From CAMLFJ01 sp040902305 (GTDB lineage Bacteria > Methylomirabilota > Methylomirabilia > Rokubacteriales > CSP1-6): a stretch of DNA of 64,000 nt. This document shows positions 39,947 through 48,370 of the stretch, piece after piece. The stretch lies in contig JBBDXN010000130.1 in NCBI GenBank assembly GCA_040902305.1, positions 1 through 64,000 on the forward strand, read 5' to 3'. The notes beneath the pieces were generated by a model, which worked only from the letters and a program-made list of their open reading frames with translations, searched no databases and had not been told where the DNA came from. The position numbers and the translations under genes are program-made. Numbering within the stretch: the stretch's first letter is position 1; the number at the start of each line of letters is the position of its first letter.

Positions 39947-40353
39947 CCCGGGGCCTCCGCGAGGAGGCGCAGCTCGATCTCTCGTCGTCTCGGTCCCTCG
40001 AACTCCAGCAGCGCGATCCGCTGGAACGGGCCGAGGGCGAGCCGGCCGTCCTGCACCGGCACGTGCACGCTCGGACCGACGAGGCCGCTGAGGAAGTGAG
40101 CGGCCACGTGGGCCGGCGAGTCGTGCCGGTACCCCATCTGCGGGATCAGGGCCTGGAGGATGTCCATGATGTCCTCGGGAACCCCGGCCTCGCCGGTGAC
40201 GACCATCAGGCCCGCGGTGGTGTGCCGGAGAAAGAGGTGGCAGCTACCGTCCGACGCCCCGCCGATCGACGCCTGGACGCGCTCGGTGATGTCGACGACT
40301 TCCGTCGCGGATCGTGTTTCCAGCTCGATGGTCGCGGGCCTCGTGGTCGCCAT
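39943..40353 (-). CDS. YjbQ/UPF0047 family protein
   Basis: 136 residues from ATG 40353, preceded by AGGAGG 9 bases away. HTTAGLMV, the PQMGYRHDSPAHVAAHFLSGLVG block and the LGPFQRIALLEFEGPRRREI end are the family pattern, with three conserved His. E. coli YjbQ has weak thiamine-phosphate synthase activity; the physiological role is not known. Single gene. Confidence 0.9.
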   Translation of the reverse strand: MATTRPATIELETRSATEVVDITERVQASIGGASDGSCHLFLRHTTAGLMVVTGEAGVPEDIMDILQALIPQMGYRHDSPAHVAAHFLSGLVGPSVHVPVQDGRLALGPFQRIALLEFEGPRRREIELRLLAEAPG

Positions 40354-40444
40354 GTCCCGGTCCTCCTGAGACGGTTCGGGGGATGGCGCGACTCTAGGTT
40401 TGCCTGATCGCCCCGTCAAGTACGGTATGCTTTCAGACACACCC

Positions 40445-41071
40445 ATGAGACCAGATCGCGCGGCGGCGAGGCTGCTCACGGTGCTCGCGCTCGCGGCCCT
40501 CCTGGGCGCCTGCGAGAGCGCCGGGCCATCCCGAACCGTCCAGATCGCGGAGCGCCCGACGTGGACCGCCGGCGACTCCTGGACGTACCGGGGCCGGGGG
40601 CGCGACGGCGCTTACACGGTCACGCGGAAGGTCCTGCGCGAAGGGGTCTTCGAGGGCCGTGACGCCTATGAGATCGAGGCCGGTGACACGCGCTACTGGT
40701 ACACGAAACAGCTCGGGTACCTCGCGCGAACCCAGGGAGGCCGGACGGTGCGCCGGGCCATCCCACCCGAGGACTGGCAGTGGCCGCTGCAGGTCGGGAA
40801 GTCCTGGTCGGCCACCATCACCTGGGTGGACAGCGGCGACCAGGAGCAGCGCTTCGTCCTCACCGGCGTGTGGACGGTGGAGGCCTACGAAGAGGTCAAG
40901 ACTCCAGCCGGAACCTTCAAGGCGTTCAAGGTGTCCCGCCGCGAGATCGAGAGCGGGGCGTCGCAGGTGTTCTGGTACAGTTCGGCCGTGAAGGGCTGGG
41001 TCAAGGTGCGCGGCACCGACACCGCCACTGGGTCCTACGAGGAAGAGCTGACCGGCTACTCCCCGCGCTGA
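40445..41071 (+). CDS. Predicted lipoprotein of unknown function
   Basis: 208 residues. Signal peptide with lipobox LLGAC (Cys19 region), then a beta-rich periplasmic body with many Trp/Tyr: WTAGDSWTYRGRG, ARYWY-like DTRYWYTKQLGYL and EVKTPAGTFKAFKV. The latter pattern (TPAGTFKAFKV) recurs in DUF3108-like and similar beta-barrel/lipocalin-like lipoproteins. I do not assign a function. A TATGCT hexamer lies at 40426. Single gene. Confidence 0.75.
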   Translation: MRPDRAAARLLTVLALAALLGACESAGPSRTVQIAERPTWTAGDSWTYRGRGRDGAYTVTRKVLREGVFEGRDAYEIEAGDTRYWYTKQLGYLARTQGGRTVRRAIPPEDWQWPLQVGKSWSATITWVDSGDQEQRFVLTGVWTVEAYEEVKTPAGTFKAFKVSRREIESGASQVFWYSSAVKGWVKVRGTDTATGSYEEELTGYSPR

Positions 41072-41109
41072 CCGCGCGGGTCCCCCGACGCTCGATTGGC
41101 CCAAAGACG

Positions 41110-41138
41110 TTGACACATAAGGATTTTTGGGCTATCGT
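41110..41138 (+). promoter_or_regulatory. Promoter of the yicC-gmk-rpoZ operon
   Basis: TTGACA (41110-41115), a 17-base spacer and TATCGT (41133-41138), about 58 bases before the yicC start. Confidence 0.65.
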
Positions 41139-41195
41139 GCGCTGGATGGTAGCGTGGAATATCCCCGTCACCACCCCCGTTCCCGAGAGGCAGCC

Positions 41196-42080
41196 GTGAT
41201 CCGCAGCATGACCGGGTACGGGCGGGCGGAAGCCACCGGGGACCGCACCATCCTGACGGTCGAGTGCAAGTCGGTCAATCACCGCCATCTCGACGTCTCC
41301 CTCAAGCTGCCGCGGGTCGCGGGCGGCTTCGAATCGGACGCGCGCCGCCTGATCCAGGCCGCGGTGCAGCGGGGCCGGGTGGACGTCAGTGTGTCGGTGT
41401 CCGCCGTCGAGGGCGTCGTGCTGAACCCGCTCACCATCAATCTCGCGCAGGCCAAGGAGTACGCGGAGGCTGCGCGGACGCTCGCCGAGGCCCTCGAGCT
41501 GAGTGACGGTCCTTCGCTCGGCTGGGTGATGGCCCAGTCCGGCGTGCTGACGCGCGACGAGCAGGCGCCCCTGTCTCCGGAGGAGGCCTGGCCGCTCCTC
41601 GAACGGGCGCTCAGCGCCGCCCTCGCCGAGCTGGTGCAGCGTCGCGAGACGGAGGGCCGCGCGCTCGGCCAGGAGCTGGCAAGCCTCGGCACGGGGCTGA
41701 CGGGCCACGTGGACACGGTGGCCCGGCGAGCGCCGATGGCCGTCGAGCGCCGGGCCGCGCGTCTCCGCGAGCGGATGCAGGGCATGCTGGCGGGAGCGGA
41801 GATCGATCAGGCGCGGCTCGCGACCGAGGTCGCGGTGTGGGCCGACAAGACCGACGTGAGCGAAGAGCTGGTGCGGCTGCGCGCCCACCTGACCCAGCTC
41901 ACGACCCTCCTGGCCGGCGGCGGTCCGGTGGGTCGGACGCTCGACTTCCTCATCCAGGAGATCCACCGCGAGGTGAACACCATCGGCTCCAAGGCGGACG
42001 ACCTCGAGATCTCCCAGGCGGTCATCGCGGCCAAGGCCACGCTCGAGAAGATGCGCGAGCAGGGGCAGAACCTGGAATAG
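41196..42080 (+). CDS. yicC: YicC family endoribonuclease-like protein
   Basis: 294 residues from GTG 41196. It starts IRSMTGYGRAEA, the family hallmark, then VECKSVNHRHLDVSLKLPR, and ends with FLIQEIHREVNTIGSKADD and the final EKMREQGQNLE. The central helices are long and charged. YicC proteins are now linked to RNA turnover; the order yicC-gmk-rpoZ is conserved. It ends one codon before gmk. Confidence 0.93.
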   Translation: MIRSMTGYGRAEATGDRTILTVECKSVNHRHLDVSLKLPRVAGGFESDARRLIQAAVQRGRVDVSVSVSAVEGVVLNPLTINLAQAKEYAEAARTLAEALELSDGPSLGWVMAQSGVLTRDEQAPLSPEEAWPLLERALSAALAELVQRRETEGRALGQELASLGTGLTGHVDTVARRAPMAVERRAARLRERMQGMLAGAEIDQARLATEVAVWADKTDVSEELVRLRAHLTQLTTLLAGGGPVGRTLDFLIQEIHREVNTIGSKADDLEISQAVIAAKATLEKMREQGQNLE

Positions 42081-42701
42081 ATGCAGCTCACCAAGCGCCG
42101 CGGAACGCTGGTGGTGGTGTCGGCCCCCTCGGGGGCGGGCAAGACCACGCTCTGCCACGAGGTGCGCTCGCTGGTGCCCGATCTCTACTACTCCGTCTCC
42201 TACACCACCCGCGATCCGCGGCCCGGCGAGACGCAGGGCACCGACTTCTTCTTCGTCACCGAGGGGCAGTTCACCGCGATGCGCGGCCGCGACGAGTTCG
42301 CGGAGTGGGCCCAGGTGCATGGACACTTCTACGGCACGCCCGCCAAGGCGCTCGAGGGCGCGCTGGGACGTGGGCTCGACGTGCTGCTCGACATCGACAC
42401 CCACGGCGCCCGCCAGCTCCGCCAGCGGTATCCGGAAGCGGTCTCGGTCTTCATCATGGCGCCCTCGATGGCCGAGCTGGAGGCGCGCCTGCGCGAGCGC
42501 AAGAGCGACTCCCCCGGCGACATCGCGCGGCGACTCAGCCGCGCGCGCGAAGAGATCGCCGCCTGGCGGCAGTACGATTACCTCATCATCAACCGTGACG
42601 TGAAGGACGCGGTGGACCAGCTCGCCACCATCATCCAGGCCGAGCGCTGCCGCACGAGCCGACTCACTCTCAGATTCCCCGACATGGAGGTACCCGCCTG
42701 A
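42081..42701 (+). CDS. gmk: Guanylate kinase
   Basis: 206 residues. P-loop SAPSGAGKTTL, then SVSYTTRDPRPGE (GMP-binding), GTDFFFV, FAEWAQVHGHFYGTP and DIDTHGARQL. It phosphorylates GMP to GDP. Starts immediately after the yicC stop; its own stop overlaps rpoZ (TGATG). Confidence 0.97.
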   Translation: MQLTKRRGTLVVVSAPSGAGKTTLCHEVRSLVPDLYYSVSYTTRDPRPGETQGTDFFFVTEGQFTAMRGRDEFAEWAQVHGHFYGTPAKALEGALGRGLDVLLDIDTHGARQLRQRYPEAVSVFIMAPSMAELEARLRERKSDSPGDIARRLSRAREEIAAWRQYDYLIINRDVKDAVDQLATIIQAERCRTSRLTLRFPDMEVPA

Positions 42702-42913
42702 TGTCGTTCCCATCGCTCGAAAAGTCGCTGGACAACGTCTCCAACCGCTACATGCTCGTGGTGCTCGCGGCCAAGCGCGCCCGCCAGCTCAACCGCGGCG
42801 CCAAGGCCCAGGTGGAGACGAAACACAAGAAGCCCACCAGCACCGCGCTCGAAGAGATCGCCGAGGCCCGGGTGGGCTACCGCGTGAAAGAAGAAGACGC
42901 CCCAAAGGCATAA
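42701..42913 (+). CDS. rpoZ: RNA polymerase omega subunit
   Basis: 70 residues. NRYMLVVLAAKRARQL and TALEEIAEARV match omega, which stabilises beta-prime. The position after gmk is standard. Confidence 0.93.
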   Translation: MSFPSLEKSLDNVSNRYMLVVLAAKRARQLNRGAKAQVETKHKKPTSTALEEIAEARVGYRVKEEDAPKA

Positions 42914-42957
42914 AGCGAATCCAAGGCGAAACAGAGCCAGCCTTAGACCGTAGATCA

Positions 42958-42979
42958 GGCGTCCGGCAAACCGGACGCC
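42958..42979 (+). promoter_or_regulatory. Perfect 9-bp hairpin before coaBC
   Basis: GGCGTCCGG (42958-42966) / CCGGACGCC (42971-42979), loop CAAA, ends 10 bases before the coaBC ATG. It has no T-run; it could be a terminator for the rpoZ transcript or a translation-control hairpin. Confidence 0.5.
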
Positions 42980-42989
42980 AGGCGCGACC

Positions 42990-44225
42990 ATGACCCTCCA
43001 CAACAAAGACCTGATCCTCGGCGTCACCGGCAGCATCGCCGCCTACAAGGCGGTCTACCTGCTGCGTGAGCTGACCCGCGCGGGCGCGCACGTGACGGTG
43101 GTCACCACCGCCCACGCCGAGCGCTTCGTGGGCGCGCTCACGTTCCGGACGCTCTCGGGCCGGCCGGTGCTCTCCGACCTCTTCGATCCCCAGAGTCCGG
43201 AGGCGGTCGAGCACGTCGCGCTGGCCGAGCGGGCCCACGCCCTGATCGTGGCCCCCGCCACCGCCAATCTCCTGGCCAAGGCCGCCCACGGCATCGCCGA
43301 CGACTTCCTGACCACGCTCCTGCTCGCCGCCCGGTGCCCGGTGCTGATGGCGCCCGCCATGGACGGCGGCATGTGGGATCACGCGGCGGTGACCGCGAAC
43401 GTGGAGACACTGCGCGAGCGCGGGGTCACCGTGCTGGAGCCCGACGCGGGCGCGCTCGCCTCCGGACTCTCCGGCCGGGGCCGCCTGCCGGAGACCGACG
43501 CCATCCTGGAGGTCCTGGAGCGCCTGCTGGCGCCGCGGCGAGACCTGGCCGGCGAGCGGGTGCTGGTGACGTCGGGGCCGACCCGCGAGCCCATCGATCC
43601 GGTGCGCTACATCTCGAACCGATCGTCCGGGAAGATGGGCCAGGCGGTCGCGACGGCCGCGCTGCGCCGCGGCGCCGAGGTGATCCTAATCTCCGGCCCC
43701 ACCACGCTCACTCCGCCCGCGGGCGCGGTGTACGTGCCGGTTCAGACCGCCGAGGACATGCGCGAGGCCGCGCTCCAGCACCTCGGGCGCGCCACCATCG
43801 TGATCAAGGCGGCGGCGGTGTCCGACTACCGCGTCAAGCAACCGAGCGCGACCAAGATCAAGTCCAGGAAGGACGAGGGGCTCGTGCTCGATCTCGCGCC
43901 CAATCCCGACATCCTGAAAGAGCTGGCCGCCCGCAAGGGGCGTGCATTCCTGGTGGGCTTCGCGGCCGAGACCAACGACGTGCGAGCCAACGCGGCCGCC
44001 AAGCTCGAGGCCAAGGGCGTGGATCTCCTCGTGGCCAACGACGTCAGCGTGAAGGGCATCGGCTTCGACGCCGACGACAACCAGGTCATCCTGCTCGACC
44101 GCTGGGGTGGCATCGCCGACGTGCCCCGGATGAGCAAGCTGGACATCGCCGACGTCATTCTCGACCGCGTGCTCGGCCTGCGCGCGAGCCATCGCTCCTC
44201 CGCTCCCAACCGCGCCGCGCACTAG
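42990..44225 (+). CDS. coaBC: Bifunctional phosphopantothenoylcysteine decarboxylase / phosphopantothenate-cysteine ligase
   Basis: 411 residues. The CoaC half (1-185) has the flavin fold GVTGSIAAYKAVYLLREL, PATANLLAKAAHGIADDFL and PAMDGGMWDH. The CoaB half has TSGPTREPIDPVRYISNRSSGKMG, KAAAVSDYRV, and FAAETND. It makes phosphopantetheine from phosphopantothenate and cysteine for CoA. ATG 42990. Confidence 0.95.
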   Translation: MTLHNKDLILGVTGSIAAYKAVYLLRELTRAGAHVTVVTTAHAERFVGALTFRTLSGRPVLSDLFDPQSPEAVEHVALAERAHALIVAPATANLLAKAAHGIADDFLTTLLLAARCPVLMAPAMDGGMWDHAAVTANVETLRERGVTVLEPDAGALASGLSGRGRLPETDAILEVLERLLAPRRDLAGERVLVTSGPTREPIDPVRYISNRSSGKMGQAVATAALRRGAEVILISGPTTLTPPAGAVYVPVQTAEDMREAALQHLGRATIVIKAAAVSDYRVKQPSATKIKSRKDEGLVLDLAPNPDILKELAARKGRAFLVGFAAETNDVRANAAAKLEAKGVDLLVANDVSVKGIGFDADDNQVILLDRWGGIADVPRMSKLDIADVILDRVLGLRASHRSSAPNRAAH

Positions 44226-44229
44226 CCTG

Positions 44230-44928
44230 ATGAGCGACCCGCGGGAGGCCGTGGCCCTGGCCCTGCGCGGGCTGGCGGACACCCTCCGCCACCATCGCGA
44301 TCTCGGCCTGCGGGACCTCGCCCTCTCCACCGTGCCCTTCCCGGACCCGGCCGACGCCCTGCGCGACCAGGAACGCGCGCGGCAGGGCTGTCAGCTCTGC
44401 AAGCTCTGCAAGAGCCGCACGAACGTCGCATTCGGCTCGGGCAGCGCGCGGGCGCGGCTCATGGTGGTGGGCGAAGGCCCCGGTGAAGAGGAAGACAAGC
44501 AGGGACTGCCCTTCGTCGGGCGCGCCGGCCAGCTCCTCACCAAGATGCTGGCCTCGGTCGGGTTCGAGCGCGAGCGCGACTGCTATATCGCCAACGTGGT
44601 CAAGTGCCGGCCCGAGCGCAACCGCAACCCGGAGCCGGACGAGGTCGCGGCCTGCAGTCCCTTCCTGATGGCCCAGATCGACACCGTCGGGCCCCACGTG
44701 ATCCTGGCGCTGGGTAACTTCGCGGCGCAGACCCTGCTCGGCACCAAGGAAGGCATCACCCGGCTGCGCGGGAAGACGTACCAGTATCGGGCGAGCGTGC
44801 TCGTCCCCACCTTCCATCCCGCCTTCCTGCTGCGCAATCCGGGGCCGGAGTTCCGGCGCATGGCCTGGGACGACCTGAAGCTGGCGCGGCGGGAGTATGA
44901 GCGGCTTGCGGACAGTGGTCTGCGGTAA
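44230..44928 (+). CDS. Type-4 uracil-DNA glycosylase (Fe-S)
   Basis: 232 residues. GEGPGEEEDKQGLPFVGRAGQLL is the family-4 catalytic motif; Cys of the [4Fe-4S] cluster are in CQLCKLC, VKCRP and CSPFL; FHPAFLLRN is the second active-site motif. It removes uracil from DNA. It begins 4 bases after coaBC. The N-terminal ~50 residues are a family-variable extension. Confidence 0.9.
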   Translation: MSDPREAVALALRGLADTLRHHRDLGLRDLALSTVPFPDPADALRDQERARQGCQLCKLCKSRTNVAFGSGSARARLMVVGEGPGEEEDKQGLPFVGRAGQLLTKMLASVGFERERDCYIANVVKCRPERNRNPEPDEVAACSPFLMAQIDTVGPHVILALGNFAAQTLLGTKEGITRLRGKTYQYRASVLVPTFHPAFLLRNPGPEFRRMAWDDLKLARREYERLADSGLR

Positions 44929-44972
44929 AGCTTGGTCCGCGGACACTCGCTTACTGCTTCAGGCTCTTCAGC

Positions 44973-45009
44973 TGCGGGGGCCCAGATATGGCCCCCGCAC
45001 TCCCCCAGG
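44973..45009 (-). repeat. 37-bp hairpin repeat, copy B
   Basis: Reverse complement of copy A (16819-16855) with 35 of 37 identical bases. It lies in the 115-base gap between the uracil-DNA glycosylase and priA; the gap also has a 9-base direct repeat AGTGGTCTG (near 44924 and 45023). Confidence 0.8.
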
Positions 45010-45043
45010 CCGCGCACACCCGTAGTGGTCTGACCTGATCGCT

Positions 45044-46801
45044 TTGATCGCTGACGTGGTCTTCGATATTCCGATCGATCATGCGTTCTCGTACGTTGTT
45101 CCGCCCGGAATGGTGGTGGGGCGGGGGCAGCGGGTCGGCGCGCCGCTGCAGGGTCGCGCCCGGGTCGGCGTGGTGGTGGGGCTGCGCGAGGGCGACCCGG
45201 CCGGACTGAAGCCGCTGCAGCGCGCGGTCGAGGCGGTGCCGGTGCTCTCCGACGCGGCGCTCGAGCTGGGGCACTGGGCCGCCGCCGAGAGCCTGTCGTC
45301 CTGGGGATCGACCCTGCTCTCGCTCCTGCCGCCACCCCCACGTGGCGGCGCCGCCGAGGCGGTATCCCCACCCGCCGCTCCCGCGCCGGGCCCTCCGCGC
45401 GCGCCGGAGCTGTGGACGGACGATCGGCGCGAGGCCCGGCTCGCGGAGTGCCTGGAGCGCGATCCCGGCACCGCGCTCGTCATCGCGCCCGATCGCGAGA
45501 CGGCCGCGCACTGGGCGCGACGGCTCGACGCGCCGCGGCTCGACAGCGGCGTCACCGAGGCGGAGCGGCGGCGGGCCTGGTTCGCGGCTTCCCGGGGGCG
45601 CAGCCGAGTCGTCGTCGGCACGCGCTCCGCGCTGCTCACGCCGCTGCCGCCGCCGGCGACCCTGGCGCTGATCGACGAGCACGATCCGGCCCACAAGCCG
45701 CCGGGGGCCCCACGCCTGCATTCACGCGACCTGCTCTTCCGACGGGCCGAGCTCGACGGCAGCCGCCTGCTGCTCCTCTCCGCCACCCCGTCGGCGGAGA
45801 GCTGGTGGCGCGCGCGGCACGGCCAGATCGTCCGGCCGGACGCCCCGTCCGCGCCCTGGCCCTCGGTCATCACCGCCGACACCCGCGGCATCCTGAGAAA
45901 CCACCCCTTGACGCTCCCGCTGACCCGCGCCATCGAGGACATGTCGAAGCAAGGTCGCCGCGCGGTCCTCATCGTCAGCCGGCGGACGGCCGCGCTGGCC
46001 TGCGACGAGTGCGGCGCCGTCCTGCGCTGTCCCGACTGCGGCGTGGCCCTCGCGCTGGCGCGTGATCGGACCGCGCTGCGCTGCCCGCTCTGCGCCCGCG
46101 CCGAGACGCCGCGCGATCACTGCCCGGCCTGCGGCGGGCACCGGATCTCGCCGTTCGGCTGGGACCCGGAACGGGTTCAGACCTCGGTGGTGCGTCGCTT
46201 TCCCCGGCTCACCGTGTCGCGGACGAACCTCGAAACCCAGGTGGTCATCGGCACGCCGGCGCTGCTGCGGACGCTGCCCCGACAGTCGGTGGGCTGCGTC
46301 GGCTTCGTCGCTCTCGACGGGCTGCTCCGCGTGCCGGACTTCCGCGCGGGCGAGCGGGCCTGGCAACTCCTCTGGACGGCGGTCGAGTCGCTGCGCCCGG
46401 ATGGGCGGCTGATCATCCAGACCCAGCACCCCGAGCACTACGTGGTGAAGGCGGTGCAGGCGCAGGATCGCGCGGGCTTCTACGAGGAGGAGCTGCGATT
46501 CCGCGCCGAGCTGGGCTACCCTCCCTACCGCCGGCTTGCCGAGGTCTCCGCGCGGGCGCGGGACGAGGCCAAGGCGCGGGGGCTCGCCGTTGACTGCGTG
46601 GCAGCCCTCCGGGGGATCGCCGGGCTCACGGTCTATCCACCCGCCGCGGTCAGCCCGCCAGGCGCGCGCAATGGCCGGTGGCGGTTCGTGATCAAGGGGC
46701 CGGCGGAGCTGCCGCGGCTGCTGGCGCCGGCCCTCGCCCCGTTCCTCGGGCGGCGACGTAGCTCGACCGGTATGGTAGAAGTAGAGATGGATCCCCAATA
46801 A
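45044..46801 (+). CDS. priA: PriA-like primosomal protein without helicase motifs
   Basis: 585 residues, shorter than the usual 700-830. The N-terminal DNA-binding domain (IADVVFDIPIDHAFSYVVP) and eight zinc-binding Cys (CDECGAVLRCPDCG... CPLCARAE... CPACGG) are kept. The Walker A GxxGSGKT is absent, the DEEH box is reduced to IDEHDPAHK, and the QVAGRAGR motif is replaced. Only LLSATPSAES recalls the ATPase. It cannot be an ATP-driven helicase; mycobacterial PriA proteins with lost motifs are a parallel. TTG 45044 matches the family start; GTG 45056 is possible. Confidence 0.88.
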   Translation: MIADVVFDIPIDHAFSYVVPPGMVVGRGQRVGAPLQGRARVGVVVGLREGDPAGLKPLQRAVEAVPVLSDAALELGHWAAAESLSSWGSTLLSLLPPPPRGGAAEAVSPPAAPAPGPPRAPELWTDDRREARLAECLERDPGTALVIAPDRETAAHWARRLDAPRLDSGVTEAERRRAWFAASRGRSRVVVGTRSALLTPLPPPATLALIDEHDPAHKPPGAPRLHSRDLLFRRAELDGSRLLLLSATPSAESWWRARHGQIVRPDAPSAPWPSVITADTRGILRNHPLTLPLTRAIEDMSKQGRRAVLIVSRRTAALACDECGAVLRCPDCGVALALARDRTALRCPLCARAETPRDHCPACGGHRISPFGWDPERVQTSVVRRFPRLTVSRTNLETQVVIGTPALLRTLPRQSVGCVGFVALDGLLRVPDFRAGERAWQLLWTAVESLRPDGRLIIQTQHPEHYVVKAVQAQDRAGFYEEELRFRAELGYPPYRRLAEVSARARDEAKARGLAVDCVAALRGIAGLTVYPPAAVSPPGARNGRWRFVIKGPAELPRLLAPALAPFLGRRRSSTGMVEVEMDPQ

Positions 46802-46836
46802 CGGCCGAGGCGACACGCGCGAGAGGAGACGAGACG

Positions 46837-47358
46837 GTGGCGGTCCTAACGGTGAGGCTCTACGGTGACCCGATGCTGCGGCAGGTGGCGGCTCCGGTGC
46901 GCGAGATCACCACCGACATCAAGCGGATCATCGCCGATATGACCGAGACCATGTGGCATCAGGTCGGCATCGGGCTGGCCGCGCCCCAGGTAGGCCTGCC
47001 GTACCGCATCCTCGTGATGGACGACGGCAAGGGAGGCGCCCAGGCCCTGATCAATCCGGTGATCGAGAGCCACAGCGGGACGGTTCGCGAAGAGGAAGGC
47101 TGCCTCTCGCTGCCCGGCATCTTCGGCGAGGTCGAGCGCAGCAAGTCGATCAAGGTGTCGGCGATCGACGCGGACGGCGAGCCCATCTCGCTCGAGGCCG
47201 GCGGGCTCAAGGCCAGGATCGTTCAGCACGAGCTGGACCACCTCGACGGCATCCTCTTCATCGACCGGCTGCCCCCGGTGACCCGCGATCGGATCAAGAA
47301 GAAGATCCAGAAGGAAGGCTTCCCCAAGGAGACCGGGCACCACGCCTTCGCGCTCTAG
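46837..47358 (+). CDS. def: Peptide deformylase
   Basis: 173 residues. The three motifs are GIGLAAPQVG, EGCLSLPG (Cys89) and QHELDHLDG (His131, Glu132, His135), giving the Fe/Zn site. It removes the N-formyl group from nascent proteins. GTG 46837 is preceded by GAGGAGAC. The def-fmt pair is conserved. Confidence 0.96.
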   Translation: MAVLTVRLYGDPMLRQVAAPVREITTDIKRIIADMTETMWHQVGIGLAAPQVGLPYRILVMDDGKGGAQALINPVIESHSGTVREEEGCLSLPGIFGEVERSKSIKVSAIDADGEPISLEAGGLKARIVQHELDHLDGILFIDRLPPVTRDRIKKKIQKEGFPKETGHHAFAL

Positions 47359-47368
47359 CGGGTCCGGG

Positions 47369-48370
47369 CTGCGCGTTCTGTTCTACGGCACGCCCGCCTT
47401 CGCCCTGCCCACCCTCGAGGCCCTGCTGACGCACCATCAGGTGGTGGCCGTGATCACCCAGCCCGACAAGCCGGCCGGTCGCGGCCGGGCCGTGACGGCG
47501 TCCCCGGTGAAGCGCCGCGCCCTCGAGGCGGCGGTGCCCGTCCTGCAACCGCCCCGGCTTCGCGATCCCGGCTGGCCCGAGCGCCTCGCCGAGTACAAGG
47601 TCGACGTGGCGGTCGTCGCGGCCTTTGGCCAGATCCTGCCCAGGGCGGTGCTCGACGTGCCGACCCGCGGCTCCATCAATGTGCACGCCTCCCTGCTGCC
47701 CCGGTACCGCGGGGCCGCCCCGATCGCCTGGGCCATCATGCGCGGCGAGGTCGAGACCGGGATCACCACGTTCCAGATGGACCCCGGGATGGACACCGGC
47801 GACATGCTCCTGAGCGAGGCGACCCCGATCGGAGTCGAGGAGACGGCCGGCGAGCTGTCGGTACGGCTCGCCGAGATCGGCGCGCGGGTCCTGCTGCGGA
47901 CGCTCAAGGAGATCGACGCGCTCCCGCGCGTGCCCCAGGACCACGCCCGGGCCACGCTCGCGCCCCGGCTCAAGAAGGAAGACGGCTGGCTGCGCCCGGC
48001 GGAGCCCGCGCGTGACCTCGTCAACCGCGTGCGCGGGTGCAATCCCTGGCCGGGCACCGCGCTCGTGACGCCGGCCGGCCGCCTCCTGATCTGGCGCGCC
48101 ACCACCATGCCCGCGGCGGGCGCTCTCGGGGCGCCCGGCACCCTCATCTCCTCACCCTCGGGCCCCTCACCCTCGGGCCCCTCACCTTGCCCTCTCCCCT
48201 CAGGGGAGAGGGGGGGGAGGGGTGAGGGGTCTTTGTGCATCGCCACCGGCGACGGCCTGCTCCTACCCCTCGAGGTCCAGCCGGAGAATCGCAAGACGAT
48301 GCCATGGCACGACTTTCTCCGCGGCGCCCGTCTTCGCGCCGGAGCGCGCATGACCGAGCCCGTACCATGA
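47369..48370 (+). CDS. fmt: Methionyl-tRNA formyltransferase with a palindromic insertion and CTG start
   Basis: 333 residues from CTG 47369. The N-terminus LRVLFYGTPAFALPTLEALL aligns with family starts exactly at this CTG, and the upstream frame back to its stop has no ATG, GTG or TTG. The active-site pattern is intact: NVHASLLPRYRGAAP (Asn/His) and TGITTFQMDPGMDTGDML. In the C-terminal domain, between GAPGTL and CIATGDG, about 28 extra residues rich in Pro/Gly/Ser/Arg are encoded by palindromic element copy 3 and a 15-base duplicate. Confidence 0.9.
   Translation: MRVLFYGTPAFALPTLEALLTHHQVVAVITQPDKPAGRGRAVTASPVKRRALEAAVPVLQPPRLRDPGWPERLAEYKVDVAVVAAFGQILPRAVLDVPTRGSINVHASLLPRYRGAAPIAWAIMRGEVETGITTFQMDPGMDTGDMLLSEATPIGVEETAGELSVRLAEIGARVLLRTLKEIDALPRVPQDHARATLAPRLKKEDGWLRPAEPARDLVNRVRGCNPWPGTALVTPAGRLLIWRATTMPAAGALGAPGTLISSPSGPSPSGPSPCPLPSGERGGRGEGSLCIATGDGLLLPLEVQPENRKTMPWHDFLRGARLRAGARMTEPVP
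48151..48230 (+). repeat. GGGAGAGGG palindromic element, copy 3, with a 15-bp direct repeat
   Basis: CTCACCCTCGGGCCC occurs at 48151-48165 and 48166-48180. Then CCCTCTCCCC (48190-48199) pairs with GGGGAGAGGG (48203-48212), loop TCA, then a G-rich GGTGAGG tail mirrored by CCTCACC upstream. All lies in frame inside fmt. Confidence 0.85.
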
